The notes: generated from the letters alone by a model not told the origin. 64,000 nt of DNA from Prevotellaceae bacterium UBA1391 (GCA_002305265.1 DBQP01000005.1:163246-227245), one strand, 5' to 3'. Shown: positions 8,418 through 17,875, counted from the stretch's first letter. Translations and numbers: made by a program.

Positions 8418-10265
8418 TCACTCCACCGTGACCGATTTGGCAAGGTTGCGCGGCTGATCGACGTCCTTTCTCTTGCACACCGCAATGTGGTAGGCCAGAA
8501 GCTGCAACGGAATTGTCGAGAGCAGCGGTTCGAGACACTCTATCGTCTGGGGAACCTCCACATACTCGTCGGCCAGGTCCTTGACGCGTGTGTCGCCCTC
8601 CGTCACGATGGCAATCACACGGGCGTGGCGCGCCTTGAGCTCCTGGATGTTGCTCATCACCTTGTCGTAGAGCACATTCTGCGTAGCCACGACCACCACC
8701 GGCATCTCGTCGTCGATAAGTGCGATAGGACCGTGCTTCATCTCCGCCGCCGGATAGCCTTCGGCATGGATATAGCTGATTTCCTTGAGCTTGAGCGCTC
8801 CTTCGAGCGCCACGGGATAATTGTAGCCGCGGCCGAGGTAGATGAAGTTGCGGGCATAGGTGAAGATGCGGGCGATATCGCGCACATGGTCGTTGCACTC
8901 CAGCAGCTTGGTCTGCTTCTCCGGAATCTTCGACAGCTCGCTCACCACTTTCTCGTAGTCGGCATTGTTGATCGTGCCGCGCGCCTTGCCGATGGCAAGC
9001 GCCAGCATGGTGAGCACAGTCACCTGCCCGGTGAAAGCCTTGGTCGAGGCCACACCAATTTCGGGGCCCACATGGAGATAGGAACCCGTGTGGGTCGCAC
9101 GTGCGATGGAAGAGCCCACCGCATTGCACATGCCGTAGATGAAGGCACCACGGCTCTTGGCCAGTTCGATGGCCGCCAGCGTGTCGGCCGTCTCACCGCT
9201 CTGCGAGATGGCGATGACCACGTCCCTGCTGTCAATCACGGGATTGCTGTAGCGGAACTCAGAGGCATACTCCACCTCGACGGGGATTTGGCAGAGGCAT
9301 TCGATGAGCTGCTTGCCGATGAGGCCGGCATGCCAGCTCGTGCCGCAGGCCACGATGATGAAGCGCCGCGCATTGATCAGCTGGCGCCGATAGTCGATCA
9401 CGGCGCTCAGAACGACGTGGTTGACGTCGATGTTGACGCGGCCGCGCATGCTGTCCTGCAGGCATCTGGGCTGCTCGAAGATTTCCTTGAGCATGAAGTG
9501 CGGGAAGCCTCCCTTCTCGATCTGCCCGAGGTTCAGCTCCACCGTCTGCACCTCGTGCTCGAGGCGCTCGTTGTTGAAGTTGCAGAACTCCACCTCCTCC
9601 TTGCCGCGGGTGATGACGGCGATGTCCTGATTGTCGAGATAGACGACGCGGTCGGTGTATTCGATGATCGGGCTGGCGTCCGACCCCAGGAAAAACTCAT
9701 CCTTGCCCACACCGATCACGAGCGGACTGCTCTGTCGCGCCGCAATGATCTGGTCGGGGTTATTCTTGTCGAGCAGGGCAAAGGCATAGGCGCCGATGAC
9801 CTCGCGCAGAGCCAGGCGCACGGCTGTCAGGAGGTCGACCTGCTGGCTGGACTGCACATATTCTATCAGCTGCACCAGCACCTCGGTGTCGGTCTCGCTC
9901 TTGAATTCGACGCCCTTGTCCTGCAGCTGTCGCTTGATGGTGGAATAGTTCTCAATGATGCCGTTGTGGATGATCGACAAGTTGCCCGACGACGAGATGT
10001 GAGGGTGGGCATTCGTCGAGTTGGGCTCGCCGTGTGTGGCCCATCGTGTGTGTGCGATGCCGATGTTTCCGCTGACGTCCTTGTCGGCAACGAATTGCTC
10101 GAGGTCGCTCACCTTGCCTTTGGCCTTGTAGACATGCAGCTCTCCGCTGTTGCTGATGAGCGCGACGCCGGCGCTGTCATATCCACGGTACTCCAGTCGT
10201 TTGAGACCCTTGATGAGAACGGGATAAGCATCGCGCTTCCCGATATATCCAACGATTCCGCACAT
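8418..10265 (-). CDS. glmS: Glutamine--fructose-6-phosphate aminotransferase (isomerizing)
   Basis: 615 aa, full length. The protein starts MCGIVGYIG, so after methionine removal Cys is the N-terminal nucleophile of the class II glutamine amidotransferase domain (about 1-225). Two SIS sugar-isomerase domains follow (about 290-420 and 460-600), with SQSGETADTLAAI in the first and the conserved C-terminal end KSVTVE. It makes glucosamine-6-phosphate, the first step to UDP-GlcNAc for peptidoglycan and LPS. I see no glmS ribozyme in the 157-bp gap before it and no convincing TAnnTTTG promoter there, so it may be co-transcribed with spt upstream. Confidence 0.97.
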   Translation of the reverse strand: MCGIVGYIGKRDAYPVLIKGLKRLEYRGYDSAGVALISNSGELHVYKAKGKVSDLEQFVADKDVSGNIGIAHTRWATHGEPNSTNAHPHISSSGNLSIIHNGIIENYSTIKRQLQDKGVEFKSETDTEVLVQLIEYVQSSQQVDLLTAVRLALREVIGAYAFALLDKNNPDQIIAARQSSPLVIGVGKDEFFLGSDASPIIEYTDRVVYLDNQDIAVITRGKEEVEFCNFNNERLEHEVQTVELNLGQIEKGGFPHFMLKEIFEQPRCLQDSMRGRVNIDVNHVVLSAVIDYRRQLINARRFIIVACGTSWHAGLIGKQLIECLCQIPVEVEYASEFRYSNPVIDSRDVVIAISQSGETADTLAAIELAKSRGAFIYGMCNAVGSSIARATHTGSYLHVGPEIGVASTKAFTGQVTVLTMLALAIGKARGTINNADYEKVVSELSKIPEKQTKLLECNDHVRDIARIFTYARNFIYLGRGYNYPVALEGALKLKEISYIHAEGYPAAEMKHGPIALIDDEMPVVVVATQNVLYDKVMSNIQELKARHARVIAIVTEGDTRVKDLADEYVEVPQTIECLEPLLSTIPLQLLAYHIAVCKRKDVDQPRNLAKSVTVE

Positions 10266-10422
10266 ATATGTTCTTGTTAGAAGTTACTGGTTGAATGTTT
10301 GAGGCATGCGCTGCGCGCACAGCCCCAGAAAAAGACAAAATCCCTGCGTGCCAAACATCAGATTGCAGGCAAGGCAGAGCTTCTGTATGTAGTCAGAGCA
10401 AGATGGCGGCAGCCATATCTTC

Positions 10423-11616
10423 TCATTTGATGATGCCCAGCTGCTTGAAGCAGTCGACGAGCACGCTGACGCAGGTGTCCACCTGCTCCTTGGTGTGCGT
10501 GGCCATCAGGGCAACGCGCACCAGCGTATCCTGAGGCGCACAAGCCGGAGGAATCACCGGATTGATGAAGATGCCACGGTCGAAGGCCAGTTTGGTCACC
10601 TCGAACGTCTTCATGGCGTCGTGCACGTAGAGCGGGATGATTGGGCTCTCGGTGTCGCCGATCTCGAATCCGGCCTCCTTGAACGACTTGAGGGCATAGT
10701 TCGTGATGTCCCAAAGGCTCTGCTGGCGCTCCGGCTCGCTCTTGATGATGTGGAGGGCCTCCAGCGCAGCGGCAGTGGCAGCCGGCGTGTTGGACGCGGA
10801 GAAGATGTAGGTGCGCGAGTTGTGGCGCAGATAGTTGATGGTGTCCTTGTCGGCGGCAATGAATCCACCGATGCTGGCGAGCGACTTGGAGAAAGTGCCC
10901 ATGATGAGGTCCACCTCGTCCGTCAGGCCGAAATGGTCACACGTGCCGCGGCCGTTGCGGCCGAAGACACCCAGGCCGTGGGCCTCGTCCACCATCAGGC
11001 TGGCGTTGTATTTCTTCTTCAGCTCCACAATCTCGGGCAACTTGGCGAGGTCGCCTTCCATGGAGAAGAGACCGTCGGTGACGATGAGCTTGAGCGCATC
11101 CTCACGGCAGCGCTGGAGGTGGTGCTCCAGGTCGGCCATGTCGTTGTGCTTGTAGTGGAAGAAAGTGCTGACAGAAAGGCGACGGCCATCCACGATGGAC
11201 GCATGGTCGCGGTCGTCACCGAGGATGTAGTCGTTGCGTCCGGTGAGACAGGAAATGACACCGGAGTTCACGGTGAAGCCCGTCGAGTAGCAGAGCGCCT
11301 CGTCCTTCCCGACGAATTCTGCCAGCTCATTCTCCAACTGGATGTGGAGGTCGAGCGTACCGTTGAGGAATCGGGAGCCGGCACATCCGGTGCCATACTT
11401 CTTGATGGCGTTGATGGCTGCCTCACAGATGCGCTGGTCGTAGGTCAACCCCATATAGGAATTGGAACCGAACATCAGAACCCGCTTGCCACCCATGGTC
11501 ACTTCCGTGTCCTGATGGCTGTCGATTTCTCTGAAATAAGGATAGATGCCAGCCTCCATGAACTTCTGAGGCTCTCTATACTTACTCATTCTTTCTTGTA
11601 GTAAACCCATATTCAA
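10423..11616 (-). CDS. spt: Serine palmitoyltransferase (alpha-oxoamine synthase family)
   Basis: 397 aa. It is a fold-type I PLP enzyme of the alpha-oxoamine synthase family, with the Schiff-base lysine at about K244 (GTFSKSLASIGG), the PLP-binding D210 and H213 in VDEAHG, and the GSNSYMGL and GTGCAGSRFLNGT stretches. The sequence follows the Bacteroidetes serine palmitoyltransferase pattern (start MGLLQERMSKYREPQKF, then YPYFREIDS) rather than BioF or Kbl. It would condense L-serine with a fatty acyl-CoA to 3-ketosphinganine, the first step of bacterial sphingolipid synthesis. The annotated start MNMGLL has a second Met two residues on. Kbl/BioF is the alternative reading but fits less well. 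Confidence 0.9.
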   Translation of the reverse strand: MNMGLLQERMSKYREPQKFMEAGIYPYFREIDSHQDTEVTMGGKRVLMFGSNSYMGLTYDQRICEAAINAIKKYGTGCAGSRFLNGTLDLHIQLENELAEFVGKDEALCYSTGFTVNSGVISCLTGRNDYILGDDRDHASIVDGRRLSVSTFFHYKHNDMADLEHHLQRCREDALKLIVTDGLFSMEGDLAKLPEIVELKKKYNASLMVDEAHGLGVFGRNGRGTCDHFGLTDEVDLIMGTFSKSLASIGGFIAADKDTINYLRHNSRTYIFSASNTPAATAAALEALHIIKSEPERQQSLWDITNYALKSFKEAGFEIGDTESPIIPLYVHDAMKTFEVTKLAFDRGIFINPVIPPACAPQDTLVRVALMATHTKEQVDTCVSVLVDCFKQLGIIK

Positions 11617-11756
11617 GTTTCTGTATGCAAGTCGTTTGGATGCCGTCGGAACGGCCGGACAAGGCGATTGGGCATGCTCCTGTCTGCCAACTCACATGGA
11701 TATGTATTTGACTTAAAAACGAACGAATCGTTTCAGTAATTTCTGTAAACAGCGTG

Positions 11757-11764
11757 CAAAGTTA
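11757..11764 (-). promoter_or_regulatory. Promoter -7 element of spt
   Basis: TAACTTTG on the minus strand is an exact TAnnTTTG box, about 140 bp before the spt start. The leader it implies contains one isolated copy of the AAACGA...TCGTTT palindrome at 11718-11733, which is otherwise found in arrays. Confidence 0.7.
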
Positions 11765-12075
11765 CAGAAAAACTTTGAGACCGCTACCCTTTTTAGCAAA
11801 AAAGTGATTTCCAGTTGACAGAATCGCCCTGCAGACCGCATGAAACCGTACTTTTTCAGTCAACGGAAAAAACACGGGAACCACGCGCACCGCGCCTGCG
11901 AGAAAACTCGCCGCACAGGCCAGCCCCCTCGCCCAACGGTCTCAAGCTCCAGCAGAATACCGCACTATCATTCTCGCCATCAGGCAAATACCCAAACTGC
12001 AGCACGAAGCGGCGACGCCGGAAAAGCCTGGCGGGCGCGGCTGACGCAGAAAACTGGCACAGCCTGTGGTCAGAA

Positions 12076-12197
12076 CGAGTGCACTCGAAACTGAAATCGA
12101 ACGCTGTCGAAACCGAAAACGAACGCAGTCGTTTTTCTGCAAGAAGGCCTTCGCAAATCGGCGAGAAGGCCTTCGCGAGCTGACGGGAAGGCCTTCG
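12076..12197. repeat. Phased palindrome array A (six units, 22-bp period)
   Basis: Twelve-bp near-palindromes start at 12076, 12098, 12120, 12142, 12164 and 12186, exactly 22 bp apart. The first three are CGA-N6-TCG (CGAGTGCACTCG, CGAACGCTGTCG, CGAACGCAGTCG) and the last three are centred on GAAGGCCTTC. The 10-bp spacers differ. The array lies between the recG 3' end and the spt promoter. Within the 670-bp gap 11617-12286 it is the only structured feature besides the spt promoter and leader. Confidence 0.93.
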
Positions 12198-12286
12198 TGA
12201 CGCCAGCCGCGCACGGGCCAGCCGCTACGGAGGCGGCGGACGGAGGAGCGGAGCGCGCGGGCCCAACGGGCCGGAGGGGCACGGCA

Positions 12287-14512
12287 TCAGGAGATGGCGC
12301 TCCAGTCGACGTGGGTCTTGCGCAGCTGCTGCAGGCGCTGCCAGGCGACGGCGTTCTCGGGATGGTTCTCGGCCGGATCCGCGTCGAGCAGGGCGGCCGC
12401 CTCGTTGCGGGCCATCTGGAGGAGAATGCCGTCCTTGGCCAGATTGGCAATGCGGAGGTTGAAGGCCATACCGCTCTGCTGCGTGCCCTCGAGGTCGCCG
12501 GGGCCACGGAGCTTGAGGTCCTGCTCGGCAATCTCGAAGCCGTCGTTGGAGTCGACCATCACTTGGATGCGCTTGCGCGTGACGTCGCTGAGCTGATATT
12601 TGGTGACGAGGATGCAGAACGACTGTTCGGCGCCGCGGCCCACACGGCCGCGCAGCTGGTGCAGCTGGCTGAGGCCGAAGCGCTCCGCATTCTCGATGAC
12701 CATCACGCTGGCGTTGGGCACATTGACGCCGACCTCGATGACGGTCGTAGCCACCATGATCTGGGTCTCGCCGCGCACGAAGCGCTGCATCTCGGCGTCT
12801 TTCTCGGCTGGCTTGAGCTTGCCGTGCACCATCGACACGCTGCATTCGGGAAAGTCGGTCTTCACCTGCGCGAAGCCAGCCTCCAGGTTCTTGATGTCCA
12901 TCTTCTCGCTTTCCTTGATGAGCGGATAGACAATGTAGACTTGCCGGCCCAGCTGAATCTGCCGCCGGATGTGCTCGTTGAGCGTCCGGCGGTGGGCATC
13001 GAACTGATGGATGGTGCGGATGGGCTTGCGGCCGGGGGGCAGTTCGTCGATGACGCTGACGTCGAGGTCGCCGTAGAGAGTCATGGCCAGCGTGCGCGGG
13101 ATGGGCGTGGCGGTCATGACGAGCACGTGGGGAGGCACGACATTCTTCTGCCAGAGCCGCGCACGCTGGGCTACGCCGAAGCGATGCTGCTCGTCGATGA
13201 CGACGAGGCCGAGGTGGGCGAAGAGGACGTTCTCCTCGATGACGGCATGGGTGCCGACGAGGATGTGCACGTGGCCGGCCTGCAGGTCGTCGAGGATGCG
13301 CTTCCGCGCCTTCCCTTTCACGCTGCCCGTGAGCAGCTCGACGCGCACGGGCATGTCGCCGAGCAGCTGCCGGAGCGTGGCGAGGTGTTGCTCGGCCAGG
13401 ATTTCGGTGGGCGCCATGATGCAGGTCTGGCAGCCGTTGTCGACGGCGAGCAGGGCACACATGAGCGCCACGAGTGTCTTTCCGCAGCCCACGTCGCCCT
13501 GCAGCAGGCGGTTCATCTGGCGCCCGCTGCCCATGTCGGTGCGGATCTCGCGGATGACACGCTTCTGCGCATTCGTGAGCTGGAAGGGGAGATGATGGAA
13601 ATAGAACCCGTTGAAGGCATCGCCGACGCGGGAGAAGACGAGGCCACGGTATTTGCGGTCGCGCGCCTTGGCATAGCGCAGGATGTTGAGCTGGACATAG
13701 AAGAGTTCCTCGAACTTGAGGCGCGACTGGGCCCGGCGGAGGCTGTCGGCGGAGGCCGGGAAATGGATGTTGCGCATGGCCTCGTCGTGGCTCATCAGCT
13801 TGAGCCGCTCGACGAGCGACGCCGGAAGTGTCTCCTCGAAGGGAGCGGCGAGCTGCGAGAGCACGTGGGAGACAATACGCGAGAGCACGTTCGACTGCAT
13901 CATGCCGCGCTTCATACGCTCGGTGGTGTTGTAGGCCGGACGGAGTGCCGAATGGGGCTGTGCGGGGTGCTGCGGTTCGGGCGCAGCAGGTGCGTCGTCG
14001 GTGGTGGGAAAGAGCTCTTGCTCCACGCCGGCGGAGGCCTGCTGGCGGTCGAAGAGCTGCTGCTCGAAGGCGCTGCGGCGCACCATCTCGGCCACGGAAC
14101 TGTCGGGCTTCTCGATTTCGGGATGAGCAATGTTGTAGCGTCCGTGGTAGGGCTGGGGCTTGCCGAAGACCACGTAGGGCGTGCGGGTGTCGTAGGTCTT
14201 GGCAATGTATTTGGCCCCCTGGAACCACACGAGGTCGACAATACCCGTTCCGTCGCCGAAATGGGCCACCAGCCGGCGGCCTCGGCCCTCGCCCTCGGAC
14301 TCAAAACTCAGGATCTGACCGTAGAGCTGCACATAGGGCATCGTGCCGTTGATTTCCGCAATGCGGTAGAAGCGGCTGCGGTCGACGTACTTGTAGGGGA
14401 AATAGTCGAGCAGGTCGCCCACGGTGCGAATGCCGAGCTCCTTGTTGAGAAGTTCGGCACGCCGGGGGCCCACGCCCGGCACGTAGGTGATGTCCTGGTC
14501 GAGTGTCAGCAT
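12287..14512 (-). CDS. recG: ATP-dependent DNA helicase RecG
   Basis: 741 aa from the ATG at 14512 (MLTLDQDITYVPGVGPRRAELL). The frame is open further upstream, but only this start gives a normal RecG N-terminus. A wedge/OB domain is followed by SF2 helicase motifs: Walker A LLQGDVGCGKTLVA, motif II VVIDEQHRFGV, motif III VMTATPIPRTLA and motif VI QLRGRVGRG. RecG reverses stalled forks and branch-migrates Holliday junctions. It is somewhat longer than the usual ~700 aa because of a Pro/Ala-rich insert around residues 150-195 (DDAPAAPEPQHPAQPHSA). No promoter was picked out in the GC-rich upstream DNA. Confidence 0.97.
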   Translation of the reverse strand: MLTLDQDITYVPGVGPRRAELLNKELGIRTVGDLLDYFPYKYVDRSRFYRIAEINGTMPYVQLYGQILSFESEGEGRGRRLVAHFGDGTGIVDLVWFQGAKYIAKTYDTRTPYVVFGKPQPYHGRYNIAHPEIEKPDSSVAEMVRRSAFEQQLFDRQQASAGVEQELFPTTDDAPAAPEPQHPAQPHSALRPAYNTTERMKRGMMQSNVLSRIVSHVLSQLAAPFEETLPASLVERLKLMSHDEAMRNIHFPASADSLRRAQSRLKFEELFYVQLNILRYAKARDRKYRGLVFSRVGDAFNGFYFHHLPFQLTNAQKRVIREIRTDMGSGRQMNRLLQGDVGCGKTLVALMCALLAVDNGCQTCIMAPTEILAEQHLATLRQLLGDMPVRVELLTGSVKGKARKRILDDLQAGHVHILVGTHAVIEENVLFAHLGLVVIDEQHRFGVAQRARLWQKNVVPPHVLVMTATPIPRTLAMTLYGDLDVSVIDELPPGRKPIRTIHQFDAHRRTLNEHIRRQIQLGRQVYIVYPLIKESEKMDIKNLEAGFAQVKTDFPECSVSMVHGKLKPAEKDAEMQRFVRGETQIMVATTVIEVGVNVPNASVMVIENAERFGLSQLHQLRGRVGRGAEQSFCILVTKYQLSDVTRKRIQVMVDSNDGFEIAEQDLKLRGPGDLEGTQQSGMAFNLRIANLAKDGILLQMARNEAAALLDADPAENHPENAVAWQRLQQLRKTHVDWSAIS

Positions 14513-15050
14513 AAGTGGGAAGGTTCGGATTTCATGTGAACAAAGCAAGAAGGGATGGAGCGGCCGAAGCACGCGCGCCACACCTGCGGACAGAAGGGAC
14601 AGCTGCACCCTGCCGCCAAGGCGGAACGCCCTGCAGAAGCGCGGCGAAACGCCCGTAGAAATTCGTCGGAACGCTCTATATAATAAAGTAACGCGCGCGA
14701 AGGAAGGGGCCGACAGGAGCAGCAGAGGTGCACACTTGCCGGAAGAATCAGCCAGCAGGCGCACAGACAATGGGCGCGCGAAGCCACGCAGACGGCTGCC
14801 GGCAGCCTGCATCCCATGGCAAAGGTAGCGGAAATATTGTGACGCGGCAACAATTTCAGCAAGTTTTCTCGCAGCGGCACCCTTCCGGCGCCGTCAATTG
14901 TCATTCTGTCAGCCATCGGGGCAAAATAATAGCAAGAGCAACTTGTCAAGTGAGAAATGCAGCAGAAATCCTGCATCAAAACGGCATTTTTGTTTCAAAG
15001 ATGTGGAAATTTGTAATTTTTTTTGAAGAAACGAAAGATTTTTGATTATA
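14513..15050. other. Gene-free stretch upstream of recG
   Basis: GC-rich to about 14830, then AT-rich. I see no gene, RNA or repeat in it. Short open frames here overlap on both strands and look like chance. Confidence 0.5.
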
Positions 15051-15084
15051 TTTTTGATTGTTTGTTTAAAACTTGCTATCTTTG
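15051..15084 (+). promoter_or_regulatory. Promoter of gdhA
   Basis: TTTTTG at 15051-15056, a 20-bp gap, then TATCTTTG at 15077-15084, a strong match to the Bacteroidetes consensus in an AT-rich setting. The implied leader is about 85 nt and contains a small hairpin, AAGCC-AATAG-GGCTT, at 15103-15117. Confidence 0.85.
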
Positions 15085-15176
15085 CAGCGCAAAAACAAAA
15101 AGAAGCCAATAGGGCTTACAGATGACGCGTTAAGACGGCGACAATTCATTCCAACTCCAATATTCAATCATCTATT

Positions 15177-16511
15177 ATGGACGCAAAAAAAGTATTAGAC
15201 GACATCAAGCGTCGTTTTCCCAACGAGCCTGAATATCATCAGGCAGTATCTCAGGTGCTCCCGACCATCGAGGAAGAGTATAACAAGCACCCTGAGTTCG
15301 ACAAATTGAACCTCATCGAGCGTCTCTGCATTCCAGACCGTGTCTATCAGTTCCGCGTGACTTGGACAGACGACAAGGGCAACGTGCAGACCAACATGGG
15401 TTACCGCGTCCAGCACAACAACGCCATCGGTCCCTACAAAGGCGGTATCCGCTTCCACTCCTCTGTCACGCTCAGCATCCTGAAGTTCCTCGCTTTCGAG
15501 CAGACTTTCAAGAACGCACTCACCACACTGCCCATGGGCGGCGGCAAGGGTGGCTCCGACTTCTCTCCACGCGGCAAGAGCAACGCTGAGGTCATGCGCT
15601 TCTGCCAGGCCTTCATGCTGGAGCTCACACGCCACATCGGCCCGAACGTAGACGTTCCGGCAGGTGATATCGGTGTCGGCGGACGCGAGGTGGGCTACAT
15701 GTTCGGCATGTACAAGAAGCTTACGCACGAGTTCAGCGGTACGTTCACGGGCAAAGGCATTGAATTTGGTGGTTCGCTCATCCGTCCGGAGGCAACCGGC
15801 TACGGCAACGTATACTTCCTGCTGGAAATGCTCAAGACCCGCAACATCGACATCAAGGGCAAGACGGTCCTCGTCAGCGGTTCGGGCAATGTGGCTCAAT
15901 ATACGGTCGAGAAGCTCATCGAGCTGGGTGCGAAGCCCGTTACCCTCTCCGACTCCGACGGCTACATCTACGATCCGGACGGCATTGATGCAGAGAAGCT
16001 CGAATATGTGAAGGAGCTCAAGAACATCTATCGTGGCCGCATCCGCGAATACGCCGAGAAGTATGGCGTGAAGTATGTGGCTGGCGAGAAGCCATGGTCG
16101 GAGAAGGCCGACATCGCTCTGCCCTCCGCCACACAGAACGAGATCAACGAGGAGGCTGCCAAGACGCTCGTAGCCAACGGCGTGTTCGCCGTGAGTGAAG
16201 GTGCCAACATGCCCTCTACGCCAGAAGCCATCGAGGTGTTCCAGAATGCAAAGATTCTCTACGCTCCGGGCAAGGCTGCCAACGCCGGCGGTGTATCGGT
16301 GTCGGGCCTCGAGATGAGTCAGAACTCTGAGCGCCTCTCATGGACGGCCGAGGAAGTGGACAACCGCCTCCACCGCATCATGAGCGAGATTCACGAGAAC
16401 TGCGTGAAGTATGGCACAGAGCCTGATGGCTACGTCAACTACGAGAAGGGTGCCAACGTGGCAGGCTTCATGAAGGTGGCCAAGGCCATGATGGCGCAGG
16501 GAATCGTATAA
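15177..16511 (+). CDS. gdhA: NADP-type glutamate dehydrogenase
   Basis: 444 aa, the usual length of the hexameric bacterial enzyme. The substrate domain carries GGIRFHSSVT and the catalytic-lysine region PMGGGKGGSDF. The Rossmann domain begins VLVSGSGNVAQYTVEKL, with LSDSDG at the end of the second strand, and the end is CVKYGTEPDGYVNYEKGANVAGF. It converts 2-oxoglutarate and ammonium to glutamate and is the main ammonia-assimilating enzyme in many Bacteroidales. It is a single-gene unit, with its own strong promoter and a hairpin terminator at 16572-16609. NADP over NAD specificity is inferred from the family, not from a decisive residue. Confidence 0.97.
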   Translation: MDAKKVLDDIKRRFPNEPEYHQAVSQVLPTIEEEYNKHPEFDKLNLIERLCIPDRVYQFRVTWTDDKGNVQTNMGYRVQHNNAIGPYKGGIRFHSSVTLSILKFLAFEQTFKNALTTLPMGGGKGGSDFSPRGKSNAEVMRFCQAFMLELTRHIGPNVDVPAGDIGVGGREVGYMFGMYKKLTHEFSGTFTGKGIEFGGSLIRPEATGYGNVYFLLEMLKTRNIDIKGKTVLVSGSGNVAQYTVEKLIELGAKPVTLSDSDGYIYDPDGIDAEKLEYVKELKNIYRGRIREYAEKYGVKYVAGEKPWSEKADIALPSATQNEINEEAAKTLVANGVFAVSEGANMPSTPEAIEVFQNAKILYAPGKAANAGGVSVSGLEMSQNSERLSWTAEEVDNRLHRIMSEIHENCVKYGTEPDGYVNYEKGANVAGFMKVAKAMMAQGIV

Positions 16512-16571
16512 ACCAAGCCTGCACCCAACTATCTCGCAGGAACATCCTGCCCACACAACTCACAAAGATTC

Positions 16572-16615
16572 AAGCGCAGCTGCCCGTCACAGAACGAGCG
16601 GCTGCGCTTTCTTTA
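16572..16615 (+). terminator. Hairpin terminator after gdhA
   Basis: AAGCGCAGC (16572-16580) pairs perfectly with GCTGCGCTT (16601-16609) over a 20-nt loop and is followed by TCTTTAG. The rest of the gap to 16773 shows nothing recognisable. Confidence 0.65.
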
Positions 16616-16773
16616 GTCTTCCACAGCGAGAAAAATGACCTAAATACACGAATATATTCCCGCCTGCGGCCGACGCCGCATTCCGCAGCCAGCGCAGCCA
16701 AAACGAACCAAGGCGCCACGCCGGCAGGCAGCGGAAAATAGCAATTGGAAACAGAAAAATCACAGGGGAACTG

Positions 16774-16804
16774 TTGACAATGGGCTTTGAATGTCGTATC
16801 TTTA
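16774..16804 (+). promoter_or_regulatory. Promoter of the NUDIX-vsr pair
   Basis: TTGACA at 16774 and TATCTTTA at 16797-16804, 20 bp apart. The box overlaps the first codons of a longer open frame (ATG at 16791), so translation must start later, at 16827. Confidence 0.8.
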
Positions 16805-16826
16805 CACACAAAACACAAAGAGAAAG

Positions 16827-17234
16827 ATGAAACATTTCAACGTCGTTGCCGCCATCATCCGCGTGGACGGTGAGATTCTGTGCATGCAGCGTGGAAAAAC
16901 AAAGTACGAATACACCAGCATGAAGTGGGAGTTTCCCGGCGGAAAGATAGAGCCGGGAGAGACGCCGGAAGAAGCCCTGCACCGCGAGATTCGCGAGGAG
17001 CTGGAGATCGACATCCAAGTGGACCAGCATCTCATCACCGTGGCGCACACCTACCCCGATTTCTCGGTCACACTCCAATGTTTCCTATGCACCGCCCAGA
17101 CCAAGACATTCACCATGCGCGAACACAACTCCTTCATCTGGACACGCCCGGAGCACATCGACCAACTGGACTGGGTGGCGGCCGACGACGAAGTGATTGC
17201 GCGCATCAAATCGTGGGCGGCTGAGAACTCGTAG
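16827..17234 (+). CDS. NUDIX hydrolase, MutT-like (8-oxo-dGTP diphosphatase type)
   Basis: 135 aa from ATG 16827 (MKHFNVVAAIIRVDGEILCMQRG). The complete NUDIX box (G-x5-E-x7-REUxEExGU) reads GGKIEPGETPEEALHREIREELEI. Length and the early AAIIRVDG strand match the MutT/CTP-pyrophosphohydrolase group, which removes oxidised or non-canonical nucleotides. The promoter box at 16797-16804 rules out the upstream ATG at 16791. A Vsr-type repair endonuclease follows 54 bp downstream on the same strand, so the pair may be one transcript concerned with mutation avoidance. The exact substrate cannot be read from sequence. Confidence 0.9.
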   Translation: MKHFNVVAAIIRVDGEILCMQRGKTKYEYTSMKWEFPGGKIEPGETPEEALHREIREELEIDIQVDQHLITVAHTYPDFSVTLQCFLCTAQTKTFTMREHNSFIWTRPEHIDQLDWVAADDEVIARIKSWAAENS

Positions 17235-17288
17235 GTAACAGGCCTGCCCTAACCCTTCCTACAAACAGCCAAAACGCCCTACCAAGCC

Positions 17289-17810
17289 ATGAATCCAACC
17301 ACCACCGCACAGCGCCACCAAAATATGGCCGCCATCAAAGGGAAGAATACACAGCCCGAGATGGTGGTCAGACGCTTTCTGTTCGCTCGTGGATTCAGGT
17401 ATCGGATTCATCACCCGCGGCTACCGGGCCATCCGGACATCGTACTGCGGAAATACAACACCGTCATCTTTGTGAACGGATGCTTCTGGCATGGACATGC
17501 GGATTGCCGGTATTTTCGCCTTCCCAAGACGAACACCGCGTTCTGGGAGAGCAAAATCGCCCGCAACCAGGCACGCGACCAGAAAGACCAACAGGCGCTG
17601 GCCAAATTGGGATGGCACAGCATCACAGTGTGGGAATGCCAGCTGAAAACTGAGGAGATGCGCAACGCAACGTTGGAATCCTTGGCCCTCACCCTCCGAC
17701 ATATATACCTAAAAGACCGCGCCAAGCGCTACTCTCTGTCTGAAGAAGACAATCCTATGATGGCAGCTGAGGCCAGTGAGCGCTCTTTAGAGCCATCGCC
17801 ATCCAGTTGA
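17289..17810 (+). CDS. vsr: Very short patch repair endonuclease (Vsr), orphan
   Basis: 173 aa. Start MNPTTTAQRHQNMAAIKGKNTQPE is the Vsr N-terminal pattern. The catalytic aspartate lies in LPGHPDIVL, and the structural zinc ligands appear in GCFWHGHADC and later VWEC. Vsr nicks 5' of the T in T:G mismatches that arise when 5-methylcytosine deaminates. The enzyme normally sits beside a cytosine-5 methyltransferase, but none is present in this window. The C-terminal ~25 residues (SEEDNPMMAAEASERSLEPSPSS) are low-complexity and extend beyond the usual end. It likely shares a transcript with the NUDIX gene and ends at the hairpin at 17847-17871. Confidence 0.92.
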   Translation: MNPTTTAQRHQNMAAIKGKNTQPEMVVRRFLFARGFRYRIHHPRLPGHPDIVLRKYNTVIFVNGCFWHGHADCRYFRLPKTNTAFWESKIARNQARDQKDQQALAKLGWHSITVWECQLKTEEMRNATLESLALTLRHIYLKDRAKRYSLSEEDNPMMAAEASERSLEPSPSS

Positions 17811-17846
17811 TATAGCCTCCATGGCCAATCAGATTCACTATTTGCC

Positions 17847-17875
17847 ACACGGCATGCAGCATGCGCCGTGTTTTT
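17847..17875 (+). terminator. Hairpin terminator after vsr
   Basis: ACACGGC (17847-17853) pairs with GCCGTGT (17865-17871) and runs directly into TTTTT (17871-17875). Confidence 0.75.

Noticed and set aside
10266..10422. glmS ribozyme
   Set aside because: The gap before glmS has none of the conserved core and is shorter than needed with its flanks; the ribozyme is mainly a Firmicutes feature.
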